A stretch of DNA of 64,000 nt. Origin: Sphingomonas bisphenolicum (GTDB lineage: Bacteria > Pseudomonadota > Alphaproteobacteria > Sphingomonadales > Sphingomonadaceae). Below the pieces are notes generated by a model. The model was not told the origin of the DNA. It ran no database searches and saw nothing but the letters and a program-made list of their open reading frames with translations. The stretch spans positions 713,501 to 777,500 of the forward strand of contig NZ_AP018817.1 in the NCBI RefSeq assembly GCF_024349785.1, in the 5' to 3' direction. The translations under genes and the position numbers were made by a program. Numbering within the stretch: position 1 is the first letter of the stretch; each line of letters starts with the position of its first letter. This document shows, piece after piece, positions 8,642 through 16,514 of the stretch.

Positions 8642-8726
8642 GGCGCAAGCCCTGGCCGGGGCGGGAGTGCCCCCTCTCGCCCGCCCCGGCCCCCAACAAG
8701 ACGATAAGACCAGGAGTGACGTTCAA

Positions 8727-9407
8727 ATGGGTATTTTCTCCCGCACCCGCGACATCATCGCCGCCAATGTGACCGACCTGCTCGACAAGGCCGAAGATCC
8801 CGCGAAGATGATCCGCATGATCATCCTCGAAATGGAGGAAACGCTGGTCGAGGTCCGCGCGTCGGCTGCTCGCACCATCGCCGACCAGAAGGAAATGCGC
8901 CGCCACATCGCCAAGCTGACCGCCTTGCAGGATAGCTGGACCGAAAAGGCGCAGCTTGCCTTGTCGAAGGACCGCGAGGATCTGGCCAAGGCCGCGCTGG
9001 TCGAGCGCCAGAAGGCGACCGACATGGCCGATCATCTCGCCCACGAGATCGAGACGCTGGACGACGCGCTCAAGGCGTCGGAAGAGGATATCGCCAAGCT
9101 GCAGGGCAAGCTGCGCGAAGCCCGCGCCCGCCAGAACAGCCTGGTCACCCGGATGCAGAGCGCGGAAAACCGCCTGCGCGTCCGCGAAGCCTATGCCGGC
9201 GAGAAGGTCAACGACGCCTTCGCCCGCTTCGACATGCTCGAACGCCGCGTGGACATGGCCGAAGGCCGCGCCGACGCCGCCACGCTGGGCGGCGTCCCCA
9301 AGACGCTGGAGGAGGAGATTGCGGAACTGAAGTCGGCCGACAAGGTCGATGCCGATCTCGCCGCGCTCAAGGCGTCCATGAACGCCGACAAGACCGGGGG
9401 AGCCTGA
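8727..9407 (+). CDS. pspA: PspA, phage shock / ESCRT-III-like membrane protein
   Basis: Peripheral inner-membrane protein of the PspA/Vipp1/ESCRT-III family; it repairs or stabilises the membrane and inhibits PspF. The N-terminus MGIFSRTRDIIAANVTDLLD is the amphipathic membrane-binding helix, followed by long coiled-coil helices (about 25-185) with AEDPAKMIRMIILEMEETL, and a C-terminal helix. The length of 226 residues is normal. CAGGAGTG precedes the ATG at 8727. It is separated from pspB by 4 bp, so it is co-transcribed from the sigma-54 promoter. Confidence 0.97.
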   Translation: MGIFSRTRDIIAANVTDLLDKAEDPAKMIRMIILEMEETLVEVRASAARTIADQKEMRRHIAKLTALQDSWTEKAQLALSKDREDLAKAALVERQKATDMADHLAHEIETLDDALKASEEDIAKLQGKLREARARQNSLVTRMQSAENRLRVREAYAGEKVNDAFARFDMLERRVDMAEGRADAATLGGVPKTLEEEIAELKSADKVDADLAALKASMNADKTGGA

Positions 9408-9411
9408 TCCG

Positions 9412-9678
9412 ATGGAAGACGTGTTCCTGCCGATCATGGTCTGCGGCATGCTGTTCATCGGCATGCCCTGGCTGATCTTCCACTATGTCACCAAGTGGAA
9501 GCAGGCGCCCAAGATCACCGACGAGGACGAGAAGCTGCTGGACGACCTCCACCTTCTCGCCCGCCGGCTCGAAGAACGGCTCCAGACGGTCGAACGGATC
9601 GTCGCCGCCGACAACCCCGATTTCCGCCCCTCTCGCCCGTCGGCCGACGACGGCTATGAACTCGACCGGAGGAACTGA
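9412..9678 (+). CDS. pspB: PspB, phage shock envelope protein B
   Basis: Inner-membrane partner of PspC that relays membrane stress to PspA-PspF. Residues about 6-26 are a membrane helix (PIMVCGMLFIGMPWLIFHYV), followed by TKWKQAP and a cytoplasmic coil with LLARRLEERLQTVERIVAAD. The C-terminal tail (about 66-88) is extra relative to the enterobacterial protein. The four small genes after pspC have the same layout and a related ERIxxD coil motif. It is 2 bp upstream of pspC. Confidence 0.94.
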   Translation: MEDVFLPIMVCGMLFIGMPWLIFHYVTKWKQAPKITDEDEKLLDDLHLLARRLEERLQTVERIVAADNPDFRPSRPSADDGYELDRRN

Positions 9679-9679
9679 C

Positions 9680-10060
9680 ATGACCGCCCGCCGCACGAAA
9701 TTCTACCTCGACAAGAAGAATGGCAAATGGATGGGCGTGTGCTCCGGCATCGCCGACTATAGCGGAATCGACGTGACCTGGGTCCGGGTCGGCGCGGTGC
9801 TCGTCACCCTGATGGGCGCCTTTCCCTGGACCCTCATCGCCTATGTCGCCGTCGCCTACTTTGCCGAAAACAAGCCGCTGGGCCTCTATGCCGATCGCGA
9901 CGACGAGAAATTCTGGCAGGGCGTGCGCACCAACCCGACCCGTTCGACCCGCGACGTCCGCTCCAAGTTCCGCGACATCGATCGCCGCCTGGCCGACATC
10001 GAAATCCACTATACCAGCCGCAACACCCGCCTCGCCGACGAAATCGACAGCCTGCGCTGA
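9680..10060 (+). CDS. pspC: PspC, phage shock envelope protein C
   Basis: PspC-domain membrane protein (126 residues) that acts with PspB as the stress sensor. The PspC signature is at about 5-68: FYLDKKNGKWMGVCSGIADY, VTWVRVGAVLVTLM and a second hydrophobic stretch ending in AVAYFAENKP. A C-terminal coil (about 88-126) ends in RLADEIDSLR, which resembles the ends of the next two gene products (AREIDALR, TREIEQLR). The start is the ATG at 9680, with a GGAGG just upstream within the end of pspB. Confidence 0.95.
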   Translation: MTARRTKFYLDKKNGKWMGVCSGIADYSGIDVTWVRVGAVLVTLMGAFPWTLIAYVAVAYFAENKPLGLYADRDDEKFWQGVRTNPTRSTRDVRSKFRDIDRRLADIEIHYTSRNTRLADEIDSLR

Positions 10061-10097
10061 GGCGCATGGCAGAGGGGATTAGAGGGAGCCAAGGATC

Positions 10098-10388
10098 ATG
10101 AGCTTCGCAGGACCAAGCTTCATCGTCGCCATCGTCGCCCTGTCCATGGGCGCCTGGGTCATCACCACCTGGATGCGGGCGCGCTACGGCTATCCGCTGA
10201 CCGACGACAACGGAAATACCGTTCATCGAAGCGATCCCGACGCCGGTCGAAAAATCGACCTTCTTTCCAACGAAAACGAAAAGCTGGTGGGCCGCATCAG
10301 CCGCCTCGAAGACCGCATCGCCGTGCTGGAGAGGATCGCCACCGATCCCGCCGCCCGCACCGCGCGCGAAATCGACGCGCTGCGCTGA
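10098..10388 (+). CDS. PspB-like small membrane coiled-coil protein 1
   Basis: Unrecognised 96-residue protein in the psp operon. One membrane helix (about 6-26, FIVAIVALSMGAWVITTWM) is followed by RARYGYPL, a polar linker, and a coiled coil (about 52-96) with RLEDRIAVLERIATD and the end AREIDALR. The layout is that of PspB. TTWMRARYGYPL matches TTWLRIRHGYPL in the next gene, so the two are paralogues. GGGAGCCAAGG precedes the ATG. Placement suggests a role in membrane-stress sensing or PspA anchoring, which is inference. Confidence 0.85.
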   Translation: MSFAGPSFIVAIVALSMGAWVITTWMRARYGYPLTDDNGNTVHRSDPDAGRKIDLLSNENEKLVGRISRLEDRIAVLERIATDPAARTAREIDALR

Positions 10389-10415
10389 TACCGGCCGACC
10401 AAGGGGAGTATCATC

Positions 10416-10727
10416 ATGTTTCCATTCGAAGCCTTCGCCCCGGTGGCCGTTATCGTCGGATCGCTGGCGGTCGGCGGCTGGGTGTTCACCACCTGGTTGC
10501 GCATCCGCCACGGCTATCCGCTGGAAAATAGCTGGGGCAAGGCCGTCTATCCGCAGAAGAACGAGGAAATGGTCGAGCGCATCAAGCTGCTGAGCCAGGA
10601 AAACGCCCAGCTGCGCGCCGAGATCGGGTCGATGAAGGATCGGCTCGCCGTGGTCGAACGCATCGTCACCGACGAAAGTCACCAGCTGACCCGTGAGATC
10701 GAACAGCTGCGCGGCCCGGCCAACTGA
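10416..10727 (+). CDS. PspB-like small membrane coiled-coil protein 2
   Basis: Paralogue of the preceding gene (103 residues): membrane helix at about 8-28 (APVAVIVGSLAVGGWVFTTW), then LRIRHGYPLENSWGKAV, then a coil with MKDRLAVVERIVTD and TREIEQLR. It has an extra GPAN at the end. GGGGAG lies 8 bases before the ATG. The 27-bp gap to the previous gene suggests one transcript. No assigned function; a PspB-type role is inferred from architecture and operon position. Confidence 0.85.
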   Translation: MFPFEAFAPVAVIVGSLAVGGWVFTTWLRIRHGYPLENSWGKAVYPQKNEEMVERIKLLSQENAQLRAEIGSMKDRLAVVERIVTDESHQLTREIEQLRGPAN

Positions 10728-10756
10728 GCGCACGATATAATCAAGGGACAAAACAG

Positions 10757-11014
10757 ATGATCGACAATCCTTTTTCCATGGTCGTCCTTATCGTGGCGAT
10801 CATCGCAATCTCGCGGGTTTTGCAGGCCAAATATGGCGTCGTTCGCCGGCACAAGGGCGAAGAGTTCATCCAGCGCGGTCCCGATCCGGATACGGAAAGG
10901 CTGCGCGCGGAAATGAAGGCGCTCAAGGATCGCGTCGCCGTTCTGGAACGGCTGGCGACGGACGGCTCCACCGCGCTGGAGCGGGAATTCGAAAAGCTCC
11001 GGGATCGCGACTGA
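10757..11014 (+). CDS. PspB-like small membrane coiled-coil protein 3
   Basis: 85-residue protein with an N-terminal membrane helix (about 5-22, FSMVVLIVAIIAISRVLQ), the short AKYGVVRRHKGEEF connector and a coil with LKDRVAVLERLATD followed by EREFEKLRDRD. The coil motif is the same as in the two preceding genes, but the connector differs and the GYPL element has become YGVV. AAGGGAC precedes the ATG. It is probably translated from the same psp transcript. Confidence 0.83.
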   Translation: MIDNPFSMVVLIVAIIAISRVLQAKYGVVRRHKGEEFIQRGPDPDTERLRAEMKALKDRVAVLERLATDGSTALEREFEKLRDRD

Positions 11015-11043
11015 GCGCGGTCTGACCGGACAGGGAGGCTTAT

Positions 11044-11277
11044 ATGCAAGACCCCTATCTCTATATCACCCTGGCGGCGGCTGGCCTGATCGGTCTCGCC
11101 ATCATCGCGGCGGCGGCCTTGCGCGGCTGGAGCGGCTGGCTGGAGCTGAAGCGCGCCGAACTGGGCCGCCGCTTCGAAGAGGCTGCACCGCCGAGCGCTT
11201 CCGCCCGGATCGAGGTCGCCGACCTCAAGGAACGCATCCGCAAGCTGGAAGCGATCGCCGCGGGCGTGGATCTGTAG
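11044..11277 (+). CDS. PspB-like small membrane coiled-coil protein 4
   Basis: The last and most diverged member of the series (77 residues): membrane helix at about 6-27 (YITLAAAGLIGLAIIAAAAL), an amphipathic stretch with GWLELKRAELGRRFEE, and a short coil VADLKERIRKLEAIAAG that keeps the pattern but has lost the TD end. AGGGAGG lies 5 bases before the ATG. A perfect palindrome follows the stop and probably ends the operon. Confidence 0.8.
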   Translation: MQDPYLYITLAAAGLIGLAIIAAAALRGWSGWLELKRAELGRRFEEAAPPSASARIEVADLKERIRKLEAIAAGVDL

Positions 11278-11279
11278 GG

Positions 11280-11309
11280 CGGTTGAGAGGGTAATTACCC
11301 TCTCAACCG
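11280..11309. terminator. Perfect palindrome at the end of the psp operon
   Basis: A 30-bp perfect inverted repeat centred on AATT (arm CGGTTGAGAGGGTAA, 11280-11294) begins three bases after the last psp stop codon. It would form a long hairpin with almost no loop, and lacks a T run. It may act as a terminator or 3-prime stabiliser. A REP-like element follows immediately. Confidence 0.6.
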
Positions 11310-11335
11310 TTCGGGCTGCGCCTGTCGAAGCCCTG
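11307..11335. repeat. Dispersed REP-like element, copy A
   Basis: Contains CGTTCGGGCTGCGCCTGTCG followed by AAGCCCTG. Two further copies are seen at 15657-15684 and 24191-24220. Each copy has short inner arms (TTCGGGCT and AGCC-type) that can pair partly, and each lies between genes. Confidence 0.65.
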
Positions 11336-11348
11336 TTCCTGTCAATGC

Positions 11349-11383
11349 AAAAGGGCGCGGTGATCGTTCACCGCGCCCCTTTT
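11349..11383 (-). terminator. Terminator of pheS-pheT
   Basis: AAAAGGGCGCGGTGA (11349-11363) pairs with 11368-11383 across TCGT, with one bulged C. On the minus strand it ends in a T run 20 bp after the pheT stop; on the plus strand it can also stop read-through from psp. Confidence 0.82.
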
Positions 11384-11403
11384 CATGACTTCGAAGAGAG
11401 TGT

Positions 11404-13821
11404 TCAGCCGCGCAGGCTTCCGCCCAGCTTCTGTGCGGCCTTGACCACTGCGGCGCTGATCGCCTCCAGCTCTTCCTGGGAAAAGCTCTTCTCGCCCGGC
11501 TGCAACGTCACTTCTATGGCCAGCGACTTGAAGCCATCCTCCACCCCCGGCCCGACGAAGACGTCGAACAGACGCACATCGACGATGCTCTTCTTGTCCG
11601 CACCCTTGACCCCCCGCACCAGCGCATCGGCCTCGACCATGTCCGGTACGAGGAAGGCGAAGTCGCGCTTCACGGCCTGCAATGCGGGGGGCGCATAAGG
11701 CGCGCGCATGAAGCCGCTCTTGCGCTTGCCCGGAATCGCATCGAGGAAGATTTCGCCGGCGACCACGGTGCCGGTCAGGCCGAACTGCTTGGCCAGCGAC
11801 GGGTGCAGCACACCATATTCGGCCAGCACCGCCTTCGGCCCCAGCCGCAGCGTGCCAGACTGGCCGGGATGATAGGCGGCCGAAGCCTCCCCGAAATTCT
11901 GGAGATTGCCGACCGGCGCGCCGGCGGCGGCCAGCAACGCAATCACTTCCGCCTTGGCGTCGAACGCGTCGAAGCCCTGCGCCTTGCCGCTCTGCCAGCC
12001 CCGCGCCAGCTTCTCGCCCGCCAGCACGAATCCGACGGTCGCCCGCTCGCCTTGCTTGAAATAGCGGCGGCCCAGTTCGAACAGGCGAACGGAGGTCGCG
12101 CTGCGATCGACATTGCGCTTCGTCGCCGACAGCAGGCCGGGCAGCAGCGATGGCCGCATGACCTTCAGCTCTTCGGAGATCGGGTTCGCCAGCGTCCAGT
12201 CGCCCCCGCCCACGGCGGTGGCTTCCTTCTGCGAAATGAAGGACCAGTTGATCGCCTCGGCCAGCCCGCGCGCGGCGGCAGTGCGGCGCACCCGGCGCTC
12301 GACCATCTGCTCGGGCGTGGCGGTCGGGCGAGCGACGCCCGGCACGCGCGGCAGCGGGGTGGAGGGCACATGGTCGAGACCGACGATGCGCACCACTTCC
12401 TCCACGATATCGGGCCAGCCATCGACGTCGCGGCGCCAGGTCGGGACCATGATCGTCCAGCGACCCGGCACCGTCACCGGCATCCCATCTTCATATTCGA
12501 CGCGGCTCGCTTCGCCGCTGACGCCGAAGCCCAGGCTTTCAAGGATATGCTTCTGTTCATCGGCGGGCACCTGCACGCCGGCCAGGGCCAGGCACTGGTC
12601 GGGCGCATAGGCCACGGTCCGCGGCGTCGCGGGCGGGGTGCCGGCGCGGGTCGCCTCGCTGGGCGTGCCGCCGCACAGGCTGACGACCAGGCTGGTCGCG
12701 ATCGACAGGCCGTCGTCCAGGAACGCCGGGTCGACCCCCCGTTCGAAGCGGCCGCGCGCGTCGGAGGTCAGGGTCAGCTTCTGCCCCGTCACCGCGATCC
12801 GCTCCGGCGTGAAATAGGCGCATTCGATCAGCACGTCGGTCGTGGCGCTCGTCGCACCCGAATGTTCGCCGCCCATGATCCCGCCGATATCATGCACGGC
12901 TTGCATGTCGGCGATGACGGTCATCGTCTCGTCGACGGCGTAGCTCTTGCCGTTCAGCGCCAGCACTTCCTCGCCGGCCTTGCCCTTGCGCGCCACAAGG
13001 CCGCCTTTGAGCGTCGCCATGTCATAGACATGCAGCGGCCGGCCGAGATCAAACATGATGTAATTGGTGATGTCGACCAGCGCGCTGATGGGCTTCTGGC
13101 CGATGGCCTTGAGCCGCTTGCTCATCCATTCGGGCGAAGCGCCATTGGTGACGCCGCGCACGGTGCGCGCGAAGAAGGCCGGGCAGCCGTCCACATCGTC
13201 CGTACGCACATCCGGTCCCGGGCCCACGCCTTCGATCTCCGGCACGATGATGGCATTGAGCGTGCCGAGGCCCGCCGCCGCCAGATCGCGGGCGATGCCG
13301 CGCACGCCCATGCAATCCTGCCGGTTGGGCGTGATGCTGACGTCGATCACCGGATCGTTCAGCCCCGCCCAGTCGGCATAGACCTGCCCGACCGGCGCCG
13401 CTGCATCCAGTTCGATGATGCCGTCATGATCGTCGCCCAGCTCCAGCTCGCGCGTGGAACACATCATGCCGTTGGATTCGACGCCGCGGATCGCGGTCTT
13501 CTTGAGCACCATGCCGTTGACCGGCACCACCGCGCCCTCGACCCCGAACACGCCGATCAGGCCAGCGCGCGCATTGGGCGCGCCGCACACGACCTGCAGC
13601 GGCGATCCGTCGCCATGATCGACGCTCAGCACCTGCAATTTGTCGGCCTGCGGATGGCGCTCCGCCGTCAGCACCCTGGCGATCTTGAACCCGCCGAGCT
13701 TTTCGGCCGGATTCTCGACGCCCTCGACCTCCAGCCCGATGGCGTTCAGCGTCTTGAGGATCGTCGCCAGGTCGGCATCGGTGTTGAGATGCGTCTTGAG
13801 CCAGCTCAGGGTGAATTTCAT
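11404..13821 (-). CDS. pheT: Phenylalanine-tRNA ligase beta subunit
   Basis: Large subunit of the alpha2-beta2 enzyme that charges tRNA-Phe. The 805-residue chain has the N-terminal tRNA-binding OB fold (about 40-150, [15 protein letters not shown]), the B3/B4 editing domain (about 210-385), B5 (about 400-475) and a C-terminal ferredoxin-fold anticodon-binding domain (about 712-805, [17 protein letters not shown]). The ATG at 13821 ([12 protein letters not shown]) overlaps the pheS stop by 4 bp, so the subunits are translationally coupled. Longer reading upstream lies inside pheS and is rejected. Confidence 0.97.
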   Translation of the reverse strand: MKFTLSWLKTHLNTDADLATILKTLNAIGLEVEGVENPAEKLGGFKIARVLTAERHPQADKLQVLSVDHGDGSPLQVVCGAPNARAGLIGVFGVEGAVVPVNGMVLKKTAIRGVESNGMMCSTRELELGDDHDGIIELDAAAPVGQVYADWAGLNDPVIDVSITPNRQDCMGVRGIARDLAAAGLGTLNAIIVPEIEGVGPGPDVRTDDVDGCPAFFARTVRGVTNGASPEWMSKRLKAIGQKPISALVDITNYIMFDLGRPLHVYDMATLKGGLVARKGKAGEEVLALNGKSYAVDETMTVIADMQAVHDIGGIMGGEHSGATSATTDVLIECAYFTPERIAVTGQKLTLTSDARGRFERGVDPAFLDDGLSIATSLVVSLCGGTPSEATRAGTPPATPRTVAYAPDQCLALAGVQVPADEQKHILESLGFGVSGEASRVEYEDGMPVTVPGRWTIMVPTWRRDVDGWPDIVEEVVRIVGLDHVPSTPLPRVPGVARPTATPEQMVERRVRRTAAARGLAEAINWSFISQKEATAVGGGDWTLANPISEELKVMRPSLLPGLLSATKRNVDRSATSVRLFELGRRYFKQGERATVGFVLAGEKLARGWQSGKAQGFDAFDAKAEVIALLAAAGAPVGNLQNFGEASAAYHPGQSGTLRLGPKAVLAEYGVLHPSLAKQFGLTGTVVAGEIFLDAIPGKRKSGFMRAPYAPPALQAVKRDFAFLVPDMVEADALVRGVKGADKKSIVDVRLFDVFVGPGVEDGFKSLAIEVTLQPGEKSFSQEELEAISAAVVKAAQKLGGSLRG

Positions 13822-14912
13822 GCGCCCACTCCTCCGCTCAGCGTGGGCACGTCGAGTGCCGAGAAGCCATAATGTTTCAGCCAGCGCAGATCGCCGTCGA
13901 AGAAGGCCCGCAAGTCGTTCATCCCATATTTGAGCATGGCGAGGCGATCGACCCCGGTGCCGAAGGCGAAGCCCTGCCATTCGTCCGGGTCCAGTCCGCA
14001 CGCCTCGATCACGCGGCGGTTGACCATGCCGCTGCCCAGCACTTCCAGCCAGCCGCCGCCCGCCGCATCGCCATCGCCGCCGATGACGCGCTGGCCATTG
14101 GTCAGCGTATAGCCGACATCGACCTCGACCGACGGTTCGGTGAAGGGAAAATAGCTGGGACGCAGCCGCAGCACGATGTCCTCGCGCTCGAAGAACGCCT
14201 TGAGGAAGGTTTCCAGCGTCCATTTCAGGTGGCCGAGCGTAATGCCCTTGTCGATCACCAGACCTTCGATCTGGTGGAACATCGGCGTGTGCGTGGCGTC
14301 GCTGTCGCTGCGATAGACGCGGCCGGGCGCGATGATGCGGATCGGTGGCGGCGTGCCGTTCATCATCGTGCGGATCTGCACCGGCGAAGTATGGGTGCGC
14401 AGCAACATCTTCTTCGCGCCTTCCTCGTCCGGGAAGTAGAAAGTGTCGTGCATCGCGCGCGCCGGGTGCGTCTCGGGAATGTTGAGCGCGGTGAAATTAT
14501 GCCAGTCGTCCTCGATCTCCGGCCCGGTGGCGACGGAAAAGCCCAGGTCCGCGAAGATTTCCGCGAGTTCGTCCATTACCTGAGACACGGCATGGACCGA
14601 TCCCTGTGCGCCAAGATCGGCGGGCAGGGTCATATCTACCTTCTCCGACGCCAGCTTGGCATCGAGCGCGACCTGCTCCAGCGCCGCCTTCCTGTCGGCC
14701 AGCGCCACCGTCACGCTCTCGCGCAAATCCTGGATCGGCGGCCCTTTGTCCATCCGCTCTTCCGGCGACATCGGCCCCAGCGTCTTCAATAGCCCGGTCA
14801 CGACCCCGCTCTTGCCCAGCGCGCCGACCCGCAGCGCCTCTAGCGCGTCGAGCGTGTCGGCCGCGACGATGTCGGCGATCAGGCCGGCTTTCAGATTGGC
14901 AATTTCAGTCAT
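13818..14912 (-). CDS. pheS: Phenylalanine-tRNA ligase alpha subunit
   Basis: Catalytic class II subunit (364 residues). An N-terminal coiled coil (about 1-100) is followed by the catalytic core: motif 1 region [12 protein letters not shown], motif 2 with [20 protein letters not shown], and motif 3 [18 protein letters not shown]. The ATG at 14912 starts [10 protein letters not shown]. The upstream gap to the LysE gene is 86 bp. No leader peptide rich in Phe codons was seen. Confidence 0.97.
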   Translation of the reverse strand: MTEIANLKAGLIADIVAADTLDALEALRVGALGKSGVVTGLLKTLGPMSPEERMDKGPPIQDLRESVTVALADRKAALEQVALDAKLASEKVDMTLPADLGAQGSVHAVSQVMDELAEIFADLGFSVATGPEIEDDWHNFTALNIPETHPARAMHDTFYFPDEEGAKKMLLRTHTSPVQIRTMMNGTPPPIRIIAPGRVYRSDSDATHTPMFHQIEGLVIDKGITLGHLKWTLETFLKAFFEREDIVLRLRPSYFPFTEPSVEVDVGYTLTNGQRVIGGDGDAAGGGWLEVLGSGMVNRRVIEACGLDPDEWQGFAFGTGVDRLAMLKYGMNDLRAFFDGDLRWLKHYGFSALDVPTLSGGVGA

Positions 14913-14998
14913 AAATCTTCCAGAGCCAGTGGTGGCGGATGCATGTCCGCGCCTTAGCGGGGCATGGCGATCAAGGAAAGGGGCGGGCCAGGAAAGGG

Positions 14999-15619
14999 TT
15001 AGGCCCTTGCCCCCAGCAACGCGCCGCCAAAACCGATGAACAACAGTCCGGTGCCACGGTTGAACAGTTTCTGCCGATTGGCGGGCTGCAACCAACGGGC
15101 CAGGCTGAGGCCGCCCAGCGCATAAACGGCATACCAGAAGCTTTCGATCACAACGAAACTGGCGATCAGGATTGCCAGTTGCAACCAGAAGGGCCGGTGC
15201 AGGTCGATGAACTGGGGGAAAAGCGCCGCTGCGAAGATGATCAGCTTGGGATTGGACAGTCCCGTCAGCATGCCCGTGCCATATAAGGCACGCAGCGACC
15301 GCGCCCGGGTCGCGCCCATCGCGCCAATATCGTCCACCGGCGCGCGCCACGCCTTGACCCCCAGCCACAGCAGATAGGCCACGCCCGCATAGCGCAATAT
15401 GGCAAACAGCCCCGGCGACGCCTTGAGCAGCGCGCCAAGCCCCAGCGCCGAGGCCGTCAGGCACAGCAGCACCGCGCTCATCAGGCCCGCCATCGTCGCG
15501 GTCGCCTTGCGCGGGCCATGGGCAATGCTCTGCGTCATGACATGCAGCATGTTCGGTCCCGGCGTGGCCGAGATCAGGAAGACTGCCGTGACGTACAACC
15601 ACCACAGATGCAGCGACAT
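14999..15619 (-). CDS. LysE/RhtB family amino-acid exporter
   Basis: Inner-membrane exporter of the LysE superfamily (206 residues) with about six hydrophobic segments. The N-terminal family signature is [34 protein letters not shown] and [18 protein letters not shown] are also conserved in RhtB members. It is likely to expel amino acids or related metabolites; the substrate is unknown. The ATG at 15619 gives the normal length. It reads in the same direction as pheST but a separate promoter is likely because a dispersed repeat and the rplT terminator lie upstream. Confidence 0.93.
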   Translation of the reverse strand: MSLHLWWLYVTAVFLISATPGPNMLHVMTQSIAHGPRKATATMAGLMSAVLLCLTASALGLGALLKASPGLFAILRYAGVAYLLWLGVKAWRAPVDDIGAMGATRARSLRALYGTGMLTGLSNPKLIIFAAALFPQFIDLHRPFWLQLAILIASFVVIESFWYAVYALGGLSLARWLQPANRQKLFNRGTGLLFIGFGGALLGARA

Positions 15620-15656
15620 GGGATTAATCCCCTCAGATGTCCGGCCACCCCTCAAT

Positions 15657-15684
15657 CCGTTCGGGCTGAGCCTGTCGAAGCCCC
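15657..15684. repeat. Dispersed REP-like element, copy B
   Basis: CGTTCGGGCTGAGCCTGTCG followed by AAGCCCC, differing from copy A at one base in the shared core. It lies between the LysE gene and the rplT terminator. Confidence 0.65.
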
Positions 15685-15716
15685 ACCCTCGTACAAACGA
15701 ACGGAGGCCGGAAAAC

Positions 15717-15754
15717 AAAAAGGGCGCCGGAAGCATCTGCCCCGGCGCCCTTTT
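15717..15754 (-). terminator. Terminator of rpmI-rplT
   Basis: AAAAAGGGCGCCGG (15717-15730) pairs with CCGGCGCCCTTTT (15742-15754) across an 11-base loop, 23 bp beyond the rplT stop; the minus-strand RNA ends in a T run. Confidence 0.85.
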
Positions 15755-15776
15755 GACGATCTTGCGATCAGTCCGC

Positions 15777-16139
15777 TCAGGCTGCGGGCAGCGCAGCCTT
15801 CGCCTGGGCGATGATGGCGCTAAACGCCTCGCCTTCGTGCATCGCAATGTCGGCCAGGACCTTGCGGTCCAGTTCGACACCGGCCAGCTTCAGACCGTGC
15901 ATGAACTGCGAATAGGTCAGGCCTTCGGCGCGGACACCCGCGTTGATGCGCTGGATCCACAGACCACGGAACGAACGCTTCTTAACCTTGCGGTCGCGAT
16001 AGGCGTACTGGCCGGCCTTTTCGACGGCCTGGCGAGCGATACGGATCGTATTCTTGCGACGGCCATAATAGCCCTTCGCCTGATCCAAAATCCGCTTATG
16101 CTTCGCCTTGGTGGTTACACCACGTTTTACGCGTGCCAT
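15777..16139 (-). CDS. rplT: 50S ribosomal protein L20
   Basis: L20 binds 23S rRNA early in 50S assembly and in many bacteria represses its own operon. The 120-residue chain begins [20 protein letters not shown] and has [20 protein letters not shown] and the [20 protein letters not shown] end typical of the family. It follows rpmI by 13 bp. infC, often upstream, is not in this position. Confidence 0.98.
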   Translation of the reverse strand: MARVKRGVTTKAKHKRILDQAKGYYGRRKNTIRIARQAVEKAGQYAYRDRKVKKRSFRGLWIQRINAGVRAEGLTYSQFMHGLKLAGVELDRKVLADIAMHEGEAFSAIIAQAKAALPAA

Positions 16140-16152
16140 TGTCCTCTACTCC

Positions 16153-16356
16153 TTACTTCAGGCCGTAGGGTGCCCAGAGGCGGACGTGCGCCACGTCGGC
16201 ATCGGACAGCACGGAAGTGCCACGGTTCTGGCGAATATATTTGGCGTTGTGGCTGATCAGGCGGTGACGCTTGCCAGCGACGCCGTGCTTGACCTTGCCG
16301 GTCGCGGTGAACTTGAAGCGCTTCTTCACACCGCTCTTGGTCTTCATCTTGGGCAT
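16153..16356 (-). CDS. rpmI: 50S ribosomal protein L35
   Basis: 67-residue basic protein with [20 protein letters not shown] and [17 protein letters not shown], the L35 signature. First gene of the rpmI-rplT pair. The 158 bp upstream to the divergent AsmA gene hold its promoter and possibly a leader; a GC-rich inverted repeat (GCCCGGCTAACTAGGGCTGC on the minus strand near 16394-16420) is present but I cannot assign it as a control site. Confidence 0.98.
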   Translation of the reverse strand: MPKMKTKSGVKKRFKFTATGKVKHGVAGKRHRLISHNAKYIRQNRGTSVLSDADVAHVRLWAPYGLK

Positions 16357-16514
16357 TTTCGTCTCCTTGTCTGGCGCGACGATTACAGACAGCCCCGGCA
16401 GCCCTAGTTAGCCGGGCGGTCTCACTGAATATCGCGAACGGCGCGCATAGGCGGGCATCGGCCGGAAAGCAAGACGATTCGGACCTAAAGCATGTGCGCG
16501 GCGTTACCCCTGCC

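Noticed and set aside
11803..13872. 689-codon plus-strand frame opposite pheT
   Set aside because: Antisense to a clear pheT; His/Arg/Asp-rich low-complexity translation typical of a shadow frame.
15398..16256. Plus-strand frame across the LysE gene, the repeat and rplT
   Set aside because: Crosses two terminators and three real minus-strand features; shadow frame.
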